A DNA stretch of 64,000 nt from Gordonia zhenghanii (GCF_021738965.1 NZ_JAKKOQ010000012.1:1-64000); one strand, 5' to 3'; counted from the stretch's first letter, positions 35,801 to 43,289 are shown. Notes: generated from the letters alone by a model not told the origin. Made by a program: numbers and translations.

Positions 35801-36459
35801 TCCTCGACGAGTACGCCCGGGACTCCGACCCCGTCGTCGACGTCGCACTGCCCGGGCACATGTCGGTGAGTCAACTCGTCGAACTCGACGCAGACGAACA
35901 GGCCTTCGCTGCCCGGCTACGACGCCCGGTCCCGTTCCGACCCAACCCGCTCGCACGACGCGGCACCGCGTTTCACGCGTGGCTCGAACGCCGATTCGGT
36001 GCAGCCAGACTCCTCGACATGGACGAACTCCCCGGCGCCGCCGACGCCGCGACCGGCGACGTCGCCGACGACGACCTCGCCGTCCTCCGCGAGAAGTTCC
36101 TCGCTTCCCCGTGGGCCGACCGGACACCCGTCGACGTCGAAGTGGGATTCGAGACCGTCATCGGCGAGACCGTCGTCCGCGGCCGGATGGACGCAGTGTT
36201 CCGCGACGGCGACGACTGGCTCGTCGTCGACTGGAAGACCGGGGCCGTCCCCGAACCGGCCAAACGCGCCGCGTTGTTCGTACAACTCGCCGCGTACCGA
36301 CTCGCGTGGGCCGAACTGGCCGACGTCGACCTCGACCGGGTCCGTGCCGCTTTCGTCTACGTCCGCCACGACTACACCCTGGAACCCGACGCTCTGCCCG
36401 ACGCCGACCAGCTCGCGACGATGCTCGCCGGACACGCCCCGGCCTGGGTCAATCAGTAG
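32803..36459 (+). CDS. adnB: Helicase-nuclease subunit AdnB (repeat-encoded N-terminal tail)
   Basis: AdnB, 1218 residues, is the UvrD-like motor plus RecB-like nuclease partner of AdnA. Walker A is GAGAGKT (Lys144), motif II DEYQDT (Asp384-Glu385), then GDPIQSIYGWRGA, VHAAKGLEWDVV and YVALTRAKH; the nuclease has RGRMDAVF and LVVDWKTG. ATG 32803 overlaps adnA. No other ATG, GTG or TTG in this frame occurs before the conserved core (about residue 107), so residues about 4-99, made of GSRLRSTGGE and GSSTSGE modules from the dispersed repeat, appear to be translated. Core length without the tail is normal for the family. Confidence 0.92.
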   Translation: MTEWSRLRSTGEDGSRLRSTGGEGSRLRSTGEEGSSTSGDGSRLRSTGGEGSSTSGEGSRLRSTNDEGSSTGGEGSRLRSTSGEGSSTSGEGSSTGGGDDGGRRIGARSIAAALGLPPPTDEQVEVIEAPMEPMLVVAGAGAGKTETMASRVVWLVANRLVGPEEILGLTFTRKAASELAARIRRRLSMLSGSPALLEWDPSGTLASRLRSADAEVSTYHAYAGRLIADYGLLLPVEPTSTLLSETELWQLAFSVVATWPGELTTTKVPSSVTEAVLRLYSEMAEHLVDVEDLQAAAQDLYELIDTLPKRPRQKDEPSKALRNYQAVIDERRELIPLVIALRDAMTAQGALDFGSQMSLAARLVATHPEVVAAERSGIRAVLLDEYQDTGHSQRILLSKLFGGVQPTGTPAIAVTAVGDPIQSIYGWRGASAANLPRFSLDFPRNDGTGARRRELLTSWRNCQAALHLANETSQELRRRGVPVSVLRARPDAPAGTVRVALTDTVVAEREWIADRIEDYYRSAERDDVPPPTTAILVRRNEDSAPLAAELERRGIPAEVVGIGGLLHVPEITDIVATLRLMADPMAGTAAMRILTGARWQLGAADLAALWRRARELAAGSGAPTTGAVATPDALGEALDAALPGETVDSAGLCDALADPGDPSRYSAAGRERITAFGKQLEGLRRRIGQPLPELVADVEQTIGVAVEAQIRARRMRGRVTGREHLDAFADYVTHYAERSGATLPGLLAFLDTAEAVEKGLEAGRVEVAEERVQILTVHAAKGLEWDVVALPHVADRIFPSGKAETTWLGSARELPASLRGDLADEPGGEGYPPIDLAGLADRKELETAIDDHKAAVAERRLDEDRRLLYVALTRAKHTLLVSAHHWSETGDKPRGGSPFYREIAELVAGAADGTISGIEPAAFSIDVDAPEPEPGESNPLVEQQVAVAWPVDRLGDRRAPMAAAADLVAAARAADGLFTVDDAPTDDSDVLAWRDEVTVLLDEYARDSDPVVDVALPGHMSVSQLVELDADEQAFAARLRRPVPFRPNPLARRGTAFHAWLERRFGAARLLDMDELPGAADAATGDVADDDLAVLREKFLASPWADRTPVDVEVGFETVIGETVVRGRMDAVFRDGDDWLVVDWKTGAVPEPAKRAALFVQLAAYRLAWAELADVDLDRVRAAFVYVRHDYTLEPDALPDADQLATMLAGHAPAWVNQ
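32813..33095 (+). repeat. Repeat array encoding the AdnB N-terminal tail
   Basis: Eleven modules follow each other: six of about 30 nt (GGGTCTCGACTCCGCTCGACC plus a purine-rich 9 nt) and five of 21 nt (GGGAGCTCGACCAGCGGGGA type). All lengths are multiples of three, keeping the adnB frame open. One unit has CTTCGCTCG and another CCAACGACG, so the copies have begun to diverge. Confidence 0.92.
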
Positions 36460-36481
36460 CCGAATGCAGTAGCCTCAGCCT

Positions 36482-37543
36482 GTGCGCAAACGACTGCGCC
36501 GCCGGAAAGGCGGCCTGGTAGACGAGCCCGACTACGCGCTCGTCGGCGTCGTCCGAATCCCGGAACTCGAGCAGAGTCCCGGCCGTGCGATCGGCAAACG
36601 AATCCTGTGGGCGCTGCTCGCGCTGTTCGTCTGCTCGATCGTCGTCTACCTCGACCGCAGCGGCTACCGCGACGCCAAAGGCACGGCCCTCAGTTACCTC
36701 GACGCCCTCTACTATTCGGCCGTCACGCTCTCGACCACCGGCTACGGCGACGTCACGCCGGTCACCGAGTCGGCGCGCCTGGTGAACGTCATCTTCATCA
36801 CCCCGCTGCGCGTCCTCTTCCTGATCGTGCTCATCGGTACGACCCTCGAAGTCCTCACCGAACGCTCCCGGCAGGCCATCAAGATCCAGAACTGGAGGAA
36901 CCGCGTGCGCAACCACACCATCGTCGTCGGCTACGGCACCAAGGGCCGCACCGCCGTCGACGCGGTCATCGCGGACGGCGGGAAGCCCGCCGAGATCGTC
37001 GTCGTCGACAACGACACCGCAGCGCTCGAAGCAGCCGCGGCCCACGGGCTGGTCACCGTCCGCGGCGACGCCACCAAGTCGGACGTCCTACGCCTGGCGG
37101 GCGTGCAGTACGCGGCCGCGATCGTCATCGCAGCCAACCGCGACGACACCGCGGTCCTCGCCACCCTCACCGCGCGCGAGATCAACCCGCGCGCCAAGAT
37201 CGTCGCCTCCATCCGCGAAGCCGAGAACACCCACCTCATGCGCCAGTCCGGTGCCAACTCCGTCGTCGTGTCCTCCGAGACCGCGGGCCGACTCCTCGGC
37301 ATCGCCACGATCACCCCGTCCGTCGTCGAAGTCGTCGAAGACCTGCTCAGCCCCGAAGAGGGCTACGCGATCGCCGAACGCGAAGTGGAGCCGTCCGAAT
37401 CCGGCGGCTCGCCCGCACACACCAAGGATCTCGTCCTCGGCGTCGTCCGCGAAGGCAAGCTGTACCGGGTCGGCGACGCCGAAGTCGAAGCGATCGAAGT
37501 CGGCGACCGACTCCTCTACGTCCGACAAGGAGGCCCCGCCTGA
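36482..37543 (+). CDS. Potassium channel subunit with RCK/TrkA domains
   Basis: A 353-residue two-helix K+ channel (Rv3200c-like). Transmembrane helix 1 is at about residues 41-58, a pore loop carries the selectivity filter TTGYGD (85-90), and helix 2 covers about 101-124. A cytoplasmic RCK module follows: TrkA-N Rossmann fold (IVVGYGTKGRTAVDAV, VVVDND, GDATKSDVLRLAGV) and a TrkA-C-like domain. The RCK part would gate the channel by a nucleotide or ion. GTG 36482 lies 6 nt after TAGCCT (leaderless type). nudC overlaps its stop (TGATG). Confidence 0.95.
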   Translation: MRKRLRRRKGGLVDEPDYALVGVVRIPELEQSPGRAIGKRILWALLALFVCSIVVYLDRSGYRDAKGTALSYLDALYYSAVTLSTTGYGDVTPVTESARLVNVIFITPLRVLFLIVLIGTTLEVLTERSRQAIKIQNWRNRVRNHTIVVGYGTKGRTAVDAVIADGGKPAEIVVVDNDTAALEAAAAHGLVTVRGDATKSDVLRLAGVQYAAAIVIAANRDDTAVLATLTAREINPRAKIVASIREAENTHLMRQSGANSVVVSSETAGRLLGIATITPSVVEVVEDLLSPEEGYAIAEREVEPSESGGSPAHTKDLVLGVVREGKLYRVGDAEVEAIEVGDRLLYVRQGGPA

Positions 37544-38448
37544 TGGCGTCGTTCGAACTCATCGAGCCACCGATGCTGGGGCGTGCCTCGTACGATCGCG
37601 CCGACCAGATCCGCAAACACCCCGACCGTCTCGCGCAGGCATGGGCGGGAGCCGAGGTGCTGCGAGTCGACCATCAGGGGCGCTACCCGGTCGGTGACGA
37701 CGGAGCCATCGCCTGGGACGTCGCCGACGGCGACCAGCCGCCCGCGGGCGCGCTGTTCCTCGGCGATGCCGACGGCTACCGGTGGGCGGTCCGCGTCGAC
37801 GAAGTGGGCGGCGAGTCCGCGGACGCCCGCACCGGCGCGCACCGACTCTCCCACGACGAGGCCGGGCTTCTCGCCACCGCACTCGGCATGCTCAACTGGC
37901 ACCGCCAAGCCGGCTACTCGCCGGTCGACGGCACCTCGGCGGCTCCCGCACAAGGCGGCTGGCTGATGCGCAACGACGCGGGCGCCGACGAGTTCCCGCG
38001 CACCGACCCCGCCGTCATCATGGTGGTTCACGACGGCGGCGACAACGTCCTCCTCGGCCGCCAGACCGTGTGGCCCGACAAGTGGTTCTCCACCCTCGCA
38101 GGCTTCGTCGAACCCGGCGAGTCCCTGGAGCAGTGCGTGCAACGCGAAGTCGCCGAAGAAGCGGGCATCACCGTGCACAGCCCGCGATACCTCGGCTCGC
38201 AGCCGTGGCCGTTCCCGCGCTCGCTCATGTGTGGATTCGAAGCCGTCGGCGACCCGAACGAGCCGATCGAACTCCTCGACGGAGAACTCGGCGAAGCCCG
38301 ATGGTTCCACCGCGACGACGTGCTCGCCGCACTCGAACGGAATCTCGACTGGGGCGTCGACGACCCCGACGTCCCGCTCATGCTGCCCGGTTCGATCTCC
38401 ATCGCTCGCAGCCTCATCGAATCGTGGGCCCGCGCCCCGCGCTCGTGA
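37543..38448 (+). CDS. nudC: NAD+ diphosphatase / mRNA decapping hydrolase NudC
   Basis: A 301-residue NudC. It has an N-terminal regulatory domain, then a Nudix domain with FSTLAGFVEPGESLEQCVQREVAEEAGI, followed by the subfamily signature SQPWPFPRSLM. It hydrolyses NAD(H) to NMN(H) plus AMP and removes NAD caps from RNA (family knowledge). The four-cysteine zinc site of E. coli NudC is missing: the corresponding stretch NWHRQAGYSPVDGTSAAPAQ and onward has no cysteine. ATG 37543 overlaps the channel stop, so the two genes are coupled. Confidence 0.93.
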   Translation: MASFELIEPPMLGRASYDRADQIRKHPDRLAQAWAGAEVLRVDHQGRYPVGDDGAIAWDVADGDQPPAGALFLGDADGYRWAVRVDEVGGESADARTGAHRLSHDEAGLLATALGMLNWHRQAGYSPVDGTSAAPAQGGWLMRNDAGADEFPRTDPAVIMVVHDGGDNVLLGRQTVWPDKWFSTLAGFVEPGESLEQCVQREVAEEAGITVHSPRYLGSQPWPFPRSLMCGFEAVGDPNEPIELLDGELGEARWFHRDDVLAALERNLDWGVDDPDVPLMLPGSISIARSLIESWARAPRS

Positions 38449-38478
38449 CGACACCCGCGATGTGTTGGGATTGACGGT

Positions 38479-38736
38479 ATGAGCGAAGCAGCGAATCCCG
38501 CATTGACCCTGTACACCACCAGCTGGTGCCCGTTCTGCAGTCGCCTCAAAGCCGGACTCGACCGCAACGACGTCGACTACACCGAGATCGACATCGAAGC
38601 GAGCCCCGACGCCGCAGAGTTCGTCGGCTCCGTCAACGGCGGAAACCACGTAGTGCCGACGGTGCTGTACGCCGACGGTTCGACGGCGACGAATCCCGCT
38701 GTGGGCGAGGTTATGTCGAAATTAGGGTTGCTCTAG
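38479..38736 (+). CDS. mrx1: Mycoredoxin Mrx1 (glutaredoxin-like)
   Basis: An 85-residue glutaredoxin-fold protein that reduces mycothiol mixed disulphides in actinobacteria. It matches Rv3198A along its length (LTLYTTSWC, IDIEASPDAAEFVGSVNGGN, VPTV, the TNP motif). The active site is Cys17-Pro-Phe-Cys20; mycobacterial mycoredoxin-1 has CGYC. It lies 30 nt after nudC and just before uvrD2, the conserved order. A large hairpin follows. Confidence 0.93.
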   Translation: MSEAANPALTLYTTSWCPFCSRLKAGLDRNDVDYTEIDIEASPDAAEFVGSVNGGNHVVPTVLYADGSTATNPAVGEVMSKLGLL

Positions 38737-38745
38737 TCTCACGGC

Positions 38746-38843
38746 GCGGGTGGGCGCGGAGATACTTTCCTCGGCAGTCCTCGCTCGTCGCCTAGCGGCT
38801 CCTCACTGCGGAGGGCTCGGAAAGCATCTCCGCGCCCACCCGC
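38746..38843. other. Large hairpin with conserved head, copy 1
   Basis: A 25-nt arm (38746-38770) pairs with 38819-38843 with one mismatch (A opposite C); weaker pairing extends outward (ACGGCG with CGCCGT). The 48-nt head (38771-38818) has an inner stem CCTCGC/GCGGAGG capped by GCC-TAGC-GGC. Read on the minus strand, the head CGAGCCCTCCGCAG then AGCCGCTAGGCGA then GCGAGGACTGCCGA closely matches the hairpin at 41845-41948. It lies 10 nt after mrx1. Terminator or structured RNA are both possible. Confidence 0.8.
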
Positions 38844-38928
38844 TTCGCCGTCTCTCGCTGTAGCGCGTTCTATTTGCGCTTGTTTTCCTGGCGTCTTTTC
38901 CTGCGTGAGAGAGTTGCCGCTGGTCGAG

Positions 38929-39055
38929 CGTCGCTGCCCCTCACCTTGGTTGACTGCAGACTCTTCGTAGTTGGTTGAGCGCGGTCCTCTGTAGTTGGTT
39001 GAGCGCGGGCCCCCTGTAGTTGGTTGAGCGAGCGGAGCGAGTCGAAACCCCGGAG
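38929..39055. repeat. Variant dispersed repeat upstream of uvrD2
   Basis: A cluster of divergent copies in the opposite orientation: CTGGTCGAGCGTC, then three GTAGTTGGTTGAGCGCGG-like units, ending in TTGGTTGAGCGAGCGGAGCG and AGTCGAAACC. The gap mrx1-uvrD2 (377 bp) thus holds the hairpin, this cluster, and about 60 bp without a clear -10/-35. Confidence 0.85.
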
Positions 39056-39113
39056 CCGCATCCCCAAACGCACGAAGGACCAAGTTGTCGGACGTACATG
39101 AGAGTGTCGGGAC

Positions 39114-41120
39114 GTGACGGTGATGACGGACATGAGAACCGGAGCGTTGGCAGGCCTCGACCCGGAACAGCTCGCGGCGGTGACGGCGCCGCGCGGACCG
39201 GTGTGTGTGCTCGCGGGCGCCGGGACGGGCAAGACGAGGACCATTACGCGGCGGATAGCGCACCTCATCGAATCGGGCCAGGTGAACCCGAGCCAGGTGC
39301 TGGCCGTGACGTTCACGGCGCGTGCCGCGGCAGAGATGAGGGAACGACTGGCCGGGCTCGGGGTGTCCGGTCCGGACGGGGCCGTCGTCGCGCAGACCTT
39401 CCACGCCGCGGCGCTCCGACAGCTGCGGTACTTCTGGCCGCGCGTGATGGGATCTGCGCGGTGGGAACTGCTCGACAACAAGTTCCGGCTCGTCGCCCGC
39501 GTCACACGGGACGCGGGGCTCGACTCCGCCGACCGTGACCTCGTTCGCGATCTCGCGTCCGAGATCGAGTGGGCCAAATCGTCGAATCTCGGGCCCGCCG
39601 ACTATCCGGCGGCAGCCGAAGCCGGACACCGCGATCTGCCGAGCGACGCGCGAACGGTCGCCGCAGTGTTCGCCGCCTACGAGGATGCGAAAGTCTCGCC
39701 GGACGGCGACCGACTCCTCGACTTCGAGGACCTCATCATCTATACGACGATGATCCTGCAGGCCGAGCCGTCGATCGGCGAGGAGTTCCGGACCCGCTAC
39801 CGCAGTTTCGTCGTCGACGAATACCAGGACGTCACGCCCATCCAGCAGAACCTGCTCGACGCGTGGCTGGGGGAGCGCGACGACCTCACCGTCGTCGGCG
39901 ACGCCAACCAGACGATCTACAGCTTCACCGGAGCCACCCCCGACTATCTGCTCGACTTCACCCGTCGCTTCCCCGAGGCCGCACTGGTCCGTCTGCAACG
40001 CGACTACCGGTCGACGCCCGAAGTGGTCGACCTCGCCAACCGCGTGATCGGGAACGCCGTCGGCCGGATCGCGGGCACCCGGCTCCGACTCGTCGGCCAA
40101 CGCGAGCCGGGTCCGGAACCGGTGTTCGTCGAGAACGAGGACGCCGAGAGTGAAGTGGTACGCGTCGTCGCCGAATGCAAACGTCTTCTCCGCGCGGGCA
40201 CCGCGCCGACGGAGATCGCCATCCTCTACCGGGTGAACGCCCAGTCGCAGCAGTACGAGGAAGCGCTGTCGCAGGCCGGCATCGACTACCAGGTGCGCGG
40301 CGATCAGGGCTTCTTCGCCCGCCCCGAGATCGCCGCCGCGATGCGCAGGCTCGCCGGTCTCGCCGAAGGACCACCGCCGCCGATGGGGGTGGTCGACGCG
40401 GTCCGTCGCGCACTCAGCGCTGTCGGGCTCACCGAGACCGAGCCTGCGGGAGCCAACGCGAAGGCCCGATGGCAACAGTTGCTGCGGCTGGTCGAGATCG
40501 TCGAGGGGATCGTCGCCGAGCGGCCTTCCGCCGACTTCGCAGAGGTCGTCAAACAACTCGACATCCGTTCCAAGTCGAAGCACGCGCTCGTCGTCGACGG
40601 CATCACGCTGTCGTCGATGCACGCGGCGAAGGGACTGGAATGGGACGCCGTGTTCCTCACCGGCCTCCACGAGGGCTCCGTTCCGTTGGGGCGGGCGACC
40701 GGCACTCGCGAGGAGATCGAAGAGGAGCGCCGACTGTTCTACGTCGGAGTGACCCGCGCGCGCGAGCACCTGCATCTGTCGTGGAGTCTGTCCCGCGGCG
40801 ACGGACGACGCGCGACGCGCAAACGCTCACAGTTCCTCGACGGGCTGCTCCCGACGCCGTCGGTGAGCGAACTCCAGGAGCCAGGGCAGGAACCCGACCG
40901 CAACGTCCTGAAAGCGTTGACGGCGTGGCGCGCCGAATACGCGGAACGACAAGACATCGCGCCGGTCAACGTGATGAGCACGATGATGGTTCGGCGGATA
41001 GCCACCGAACTCCCGTCCACGCTCACCGAACTCGCCGCCGTCCGCGGCTTCGGGGCCGAGCGGACCGACGCCATCGGAGCTGAAGTCCTCAGCGTCGTCG
41101 ACGACAGCCTCTTCGGGTGA
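39114..41120 (+). CDS. uvrD2: ATP-dependent DNA helicase UvrD2 (without tetracysteine module)
   Basis: A 668-residue SF1 helicase: Walker A AGAGTGKT, motif Ia VTFTARAAAEMRERL, DEYQD, GDANQTIYSFTG, QRDYRST, SSMHAAKGLEWDAVFL and VGVTRARE. The C-terminal HRDC domain (RNVLKALTAWRAEYAERQ to the end) is present. Mycobacterial UvrD2 has a four-Cys zinc module between motor and HRDC; here that linker (LPTPSVSELQEPGQEPD) contains no cysteine. GTG 39114 is used; ATG 39123 and 39132 are alternatives. It precedes whiB7 as in mycobacteria. Confidence 0.93.
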   Translation: MTVMTDMRTGALAGLDPEQLAAVTAPRGPVCVLAGAGTGKTRTITRRIAHLIESGQVNPSQVLAVTFTARAAAEMRERLAGLGVSGPDGAVVAQTFHAAALRQLRYFWPRVMGSARWELLDNKFRLVARVTRDAGLDSADRDLVRDLASEIEWAKSSNLGPADYPAAAEAGHRDLPSDARTVAAVFAAYEDAKVSPDGDRLLDFEDLIIYTTMILQAEPSIGEEFRTRYRSFVVDEYQDVTPIQQNLLDAWLGERDDLTVVGDANQTIYSFTGATPDYLLDFTRRFPEAALVRLQRDYRSTPEVVDLANRVIGNAVGRIAGTRLRLVGQREPGPEPVFVENEDAESEVVRVVAECKRLLRAGTAPTEIAILYRVNAQSQQYEEALSQAGIDYQVRGDQGFFARPEIAAAMRRLAGLAEGPPPPMGVVDAVRRALSAVGLTETEPAGANAKARWQQLLRLVEIVEGIVAERPSADFAEVVKQLDIRSKSKHALVVDGITLSSMHAAKGLEWDAVFLTGLHEGSVPLGRATGTREEIEEERRLFYVGVTRAREHLHLSWSLSRGDGRRATRKRSQFLDGLLPTPSVSELQEPGQEPDRNVLKALTAWRAEYAERQDIAPVNVMSTMMVRRIATELPSTLTELAAVRGFGAERTDAIGAEVLSVVDDSLFG

Positions 41121-41145
41121 CGAAGAAGTCAGCATAACTGCAGGT

Positions 41146-41184
41146 AGAAAATAGGTTGTGCGGCGTGCGGCGCACACATACAGT
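41146..41184 (+). promoter_or_regulatory. WhiB7-type promoter of whiB7
   Basis: TTGTGC (-35, 41156-41161) and TACAGT (-10, 41179-41184) are separated by 17 bp. An A-rich stretch AGAAAATAGG lies directly upstream of the -35. An AT-rich element next to the -35 is the known mark of WhiB7-activated promoters, bound through its AT-hook, so this is likely the autoregulated promoter. A start near 41191 gives a leader of about 317 nt. Confidence 0.7.
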
Positions 41185-41251
41185 AGTTCGAGTAAGTGAC
41201 ACGCCTAGCTCGGCGTGTGGTGCAGACATGGACGGAAGGGAGGAACGCGAA

Positions 41252-41371
41252 ATGATCAACAGTTGGCATGTGGCTCTCGACGCCACCGCGACCGCAGGAT
41301 CGGTCGCACGCGAACGCAAGCGATTCCCCGATGCCCGTCCCGGCTGGCGACAGCCGTTCCGCACCACCTAG
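41252..41371 (+). CDS. Upstream ORF in the whiB7 leader
   Basis: A 39-codon frame starts at ATG 41252 with an excellent ribosome-binding site (GGAAGGGAGG) and ends at TAG 41369-41371, encoding MINSWHVALDATATAGSV followed by an Arg-rich tail. It lies between the whiB7 promoter and an attenuator hairpin. In mycobacteria, slow or stalled translation of such an upstream ORF lets transcription read into whiB7. The peptide sequence itself may not matter. Confidence 0.75.
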   Translation: MINSWHVALDATATAGSVARERKRFPDARPGWRQPFRTT

Positions 41372-41429
41372 TCACGAGCTAGCACGGAACTGACGAGGCC
41401 ACGGGAACGCGGAAAGCGAACCGTGGCCT
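41356..41429 (+). terminator. Attenuator region of whiB7
   Basis: The stem AGGCCACGG (41396-41404) pairs perfectly with 41421-41429 and is followed by TACTCGTTC, a terminator-like hairpin. A second possible stem pairs GTTCCG inside the end of the upstream ORF (41356-41361) with CGGAAC (41385-41390). A ribosome on the upstream ORF would block this second stem, so its position decides the folding. How the two stems compete needs RNA data. Confidence 0.6.
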
Positions 41430-41507
41430 TACTCGTTCATCGATCGAGTCGGCCGGGGTTCACCAGAGAGAACACCCGTTCATCACCCGATGAGGAAGCC
41501 CGACTCC

Positions 41508-41801
41508 ATGAGTACCCCCACGTTGTCCCGAAACATTCTGTCGCAGAACACGATCCGACGAAAAGAGATCGAACTCCCTTGCCAGAGCGCCGAAGCCGAC
41601 CTCTGGTTCGCCGAACAGCCCAGCAGTCTCGAGCAGGCGAAAGCCCTCTGCCAGGAGTGCCCGCTCCGCGCGCAGTGCCTCGAAGTCGCCCTCGAGAACG
41701 CTGAACCGTGGGGCGTGTGGGGAGGCGAGATCTTCTCCGGAGGCGTCGTCGTCGCCCGTAAGCGTCCCCGCGGCCGCCCCCGCAAGAATCCCGCTCCTTA
41801 G
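41508..41801 (+). CDS. whiB7: Transcriptional activator WhiB7 (intrinsic antibiotic resistance)
   Basis: A 97-residue WhiB7: cluster cysteines C25, C48, C51 and C57, the EPWGVWGGE turn (66-74) and the C-terminal AT-hook RGRPRK (88-93) that distinguishes WhiB7. It activates resistance genes when ribosome-targeting drugs or amino-acid stress slow translation (family knowledge). I use ATG 41508; an in-frame ATG at 41490 is possible. Expression is likely controlled by the promoter and attenuated leader upstream. It converges with the ABC1 kinase gene across a large hairpin. Confidence 0.95.
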   Translation: MSTPTLSRNILSQNTIRRKEIELPCQSAEADLWFAEQPSSLEQAKALCQECPLRAQCLEVALENAEPWGVWGGEIFSGGVVVARKRPRGRPRKNPAP

Positions 41802-41844
41802 TGCGGCCGGGCGGGCGATCGAGACCGATACCGATACGGAAGTG

Positions 41845-41948
41845 GGTGAGGGGCGGACGGATATTGTCTGCGAGCCCTCCGCAGCCTCCGAGCCGCTAGG
41901 CGAGGCGGCGAGGACTGCCGAGCAGACAATATCCGTCCGCCCCTCACC
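41845..41948. other. Large hairpin with conserved head, copy 2
   Basis: A perfect 26-bp stem (41845-41870 with 41923-41948) begins GGTGAGGGGCGGACGG. Its 52-nt head folds further: CCTC, GCCTC and GCC pair with GGC, GAGGC and GAGG around GCTA. The head aligns almost base for base with the reverse complement of the head at 38771-38818, while the stems differ but remain paired. It lies between convergent whiB7 and the ABC1-kinase gene, so bidirectional termination is one explanation. Confidence 0.85.
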
Positions 41949-41975
41949 TGTCACACAAACGAAACGGGACGAAGC

Positions 41976-43289
41976 TCAAGCGATACCCGGCACCCAATCC
42001 GCCATGATCGAGCGGTACGGCGCTTCCGCGTTGAGCTGCGCGGCGATGCCCACGCAGCCGATGAGGACGCGGAACACCATCACGTAGTCGCGGGGTACGT
42101 TGAGGTTGCGGGACGTCTTGTAGACGTCGCCGGAGAGGTCGGTGGCTTTACCCGCAGCACGCTGAAGCCAGTTGCGGGTGAAGTGGAAGGTGTCGCCGTA
42201 CAGCGGGTCGACGTACGGCTGCAGGTAGTTCGCGAGATCTTCCGCAGTGACCCGGTCGGCGTGCGAGGCACGGATGAAGTCGGTCTCCACCATGAGATCG
42301 CGGAGCTCGTCGTACTTCTTGTCGCGCGCCAACGCGAGGATCTCCCCGGTCTGGTCGGGAAGCCCGTCGGGGTAGTGGCCGATGGCGCCGAAGTCGAGGA
42401 CCCCGAACCGGCCGTCGTCGAGGACGAAGAAGTTGCCGGGGTGCGGATCGCCGTGGAGAAGTCCTACGCGCGCAGGCGAACTGACTTCGAACGTCGTCAT
42501 CTTCGTAGCGGCCGAGTTGCGTTCTTCCTGGGTGCCGTCGGAGATGATCTTCGACAAGCGGGTGCCGTCGACCCATTCGGAGACGATCACCTTGGGCGCG
42601 CTCGCGATGACCTTGGGGATCACGAAATCAGGGTCGCCGTCGAAGGCCTTCGCGAAGGCTCGTTGGTTGTCGGCTTCGGAGATGTAGTCGAGTTCGTCCT
42701 CGGTGCGGTCGATGAGTTCCTCGAACATGCCCTTGACGTCGGTGCCGGGCGAGAGCTTCTGGATGAGCCCGGACATGCGGCTCAACGTCTTGAGATCGGC
42801 TTTGAGAGCGTGGTCTGCGCCGGGGTACTGGACTTTGACGGCGACGGCGCGGCCGTCCTTCCACACGCCCTTGTGGACTTGTCCGATGCTGGCGGATGCG
42901 GCCGGCTCGTCGTCGAAGGAGGCGAAGCGGTCCCGCCACTTGGTGCCGAGTTGCTGATCGAGGACCTTGTGGACGGTCGTCGCCGGCATCGGCGGAGCTT
43001 CGGCCTGCAGTTTGGTCAGCGCTTCACGGAAGGGCTCGCCGAACTCGTCGGGGATCGCCGCTTCCATGATGGAGAGTGCCTGGCCGACTTTCATCGCGCC
43101 GCCCTTGAGTTCACCCAGGACCGAGAACAGCTGCTCCGCGGTCTTGTTCATGAGGTCTGCGTTGACTTCGTCTCGGCTCTTGCCGGTCATGCGCTTGCCG
43201 AATCCGCCGACAGCGCGTCCGGCCATGCCCAAGGGCAGCGATGCGAGTTTGGCGTTACGACGGCCTTGGCCGCGAGTGATGTCGCTCAT
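41976..43289 (-). CDS. ABC1/UbiB-family atypical kinase
   Basis: A 437-residue ABC1 (ADCK/UbiB) protein, the Rv3197 orthologue. It has the family KxGQ motif in KGGAMKVGQALS, the Ala-rich nucleotide loop EPAASASIGQVHKG, the VAVKVQYPG lysine, the catalytic LLHGDPHPGNFF loop and the VLDFGAIG metal motif. ADCK proteins are ATPases linked to quinone or lipid metabolism; in mycobacteria the gene is next to whiB7 and has been linked to macrolide tolerance. CGAAAGGAC gives a ribosome-binding site before ATG 43289. Confidence 0.93.
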   Translation of the reverse strand: MSDITRGQGRRNAKLASLPLGMAGRAVGGFGKRMTGKSRDEVNADLMNKTAEQLFSVLGELKGGAMKVGQALSIMEAAIPDEFGEPFREALTKLQAEAPPMPATTVHKVLDQQLGTKWRDRFASFDDEPAASASIGQVHKGVWKDGRAVAVKVQYPGADHALKADLKTLSRMSGLIQKLSPGTDVKGMFEELIDRTEDELDYISEADNQRAFAKAFDGDPDFVIPKVIASAPKVIVSEWVDGTRLSKIISDGTQEERNSAATKMTTFEVSSPARVGLLHGDPHPGNFFVLDDGRFGVLDFGAIGHYPDGLPDQTGEILALARDKKYDELRDLMVETDFIRASHADRVTAEDLANYLQPYVDPLYGDTFHFTRNWLQRAAGKATDLSGDVYKTSRNLNVPRDYVMVFRVLIGCVGIAAQLNAEAPYRSIMADWVPGIA

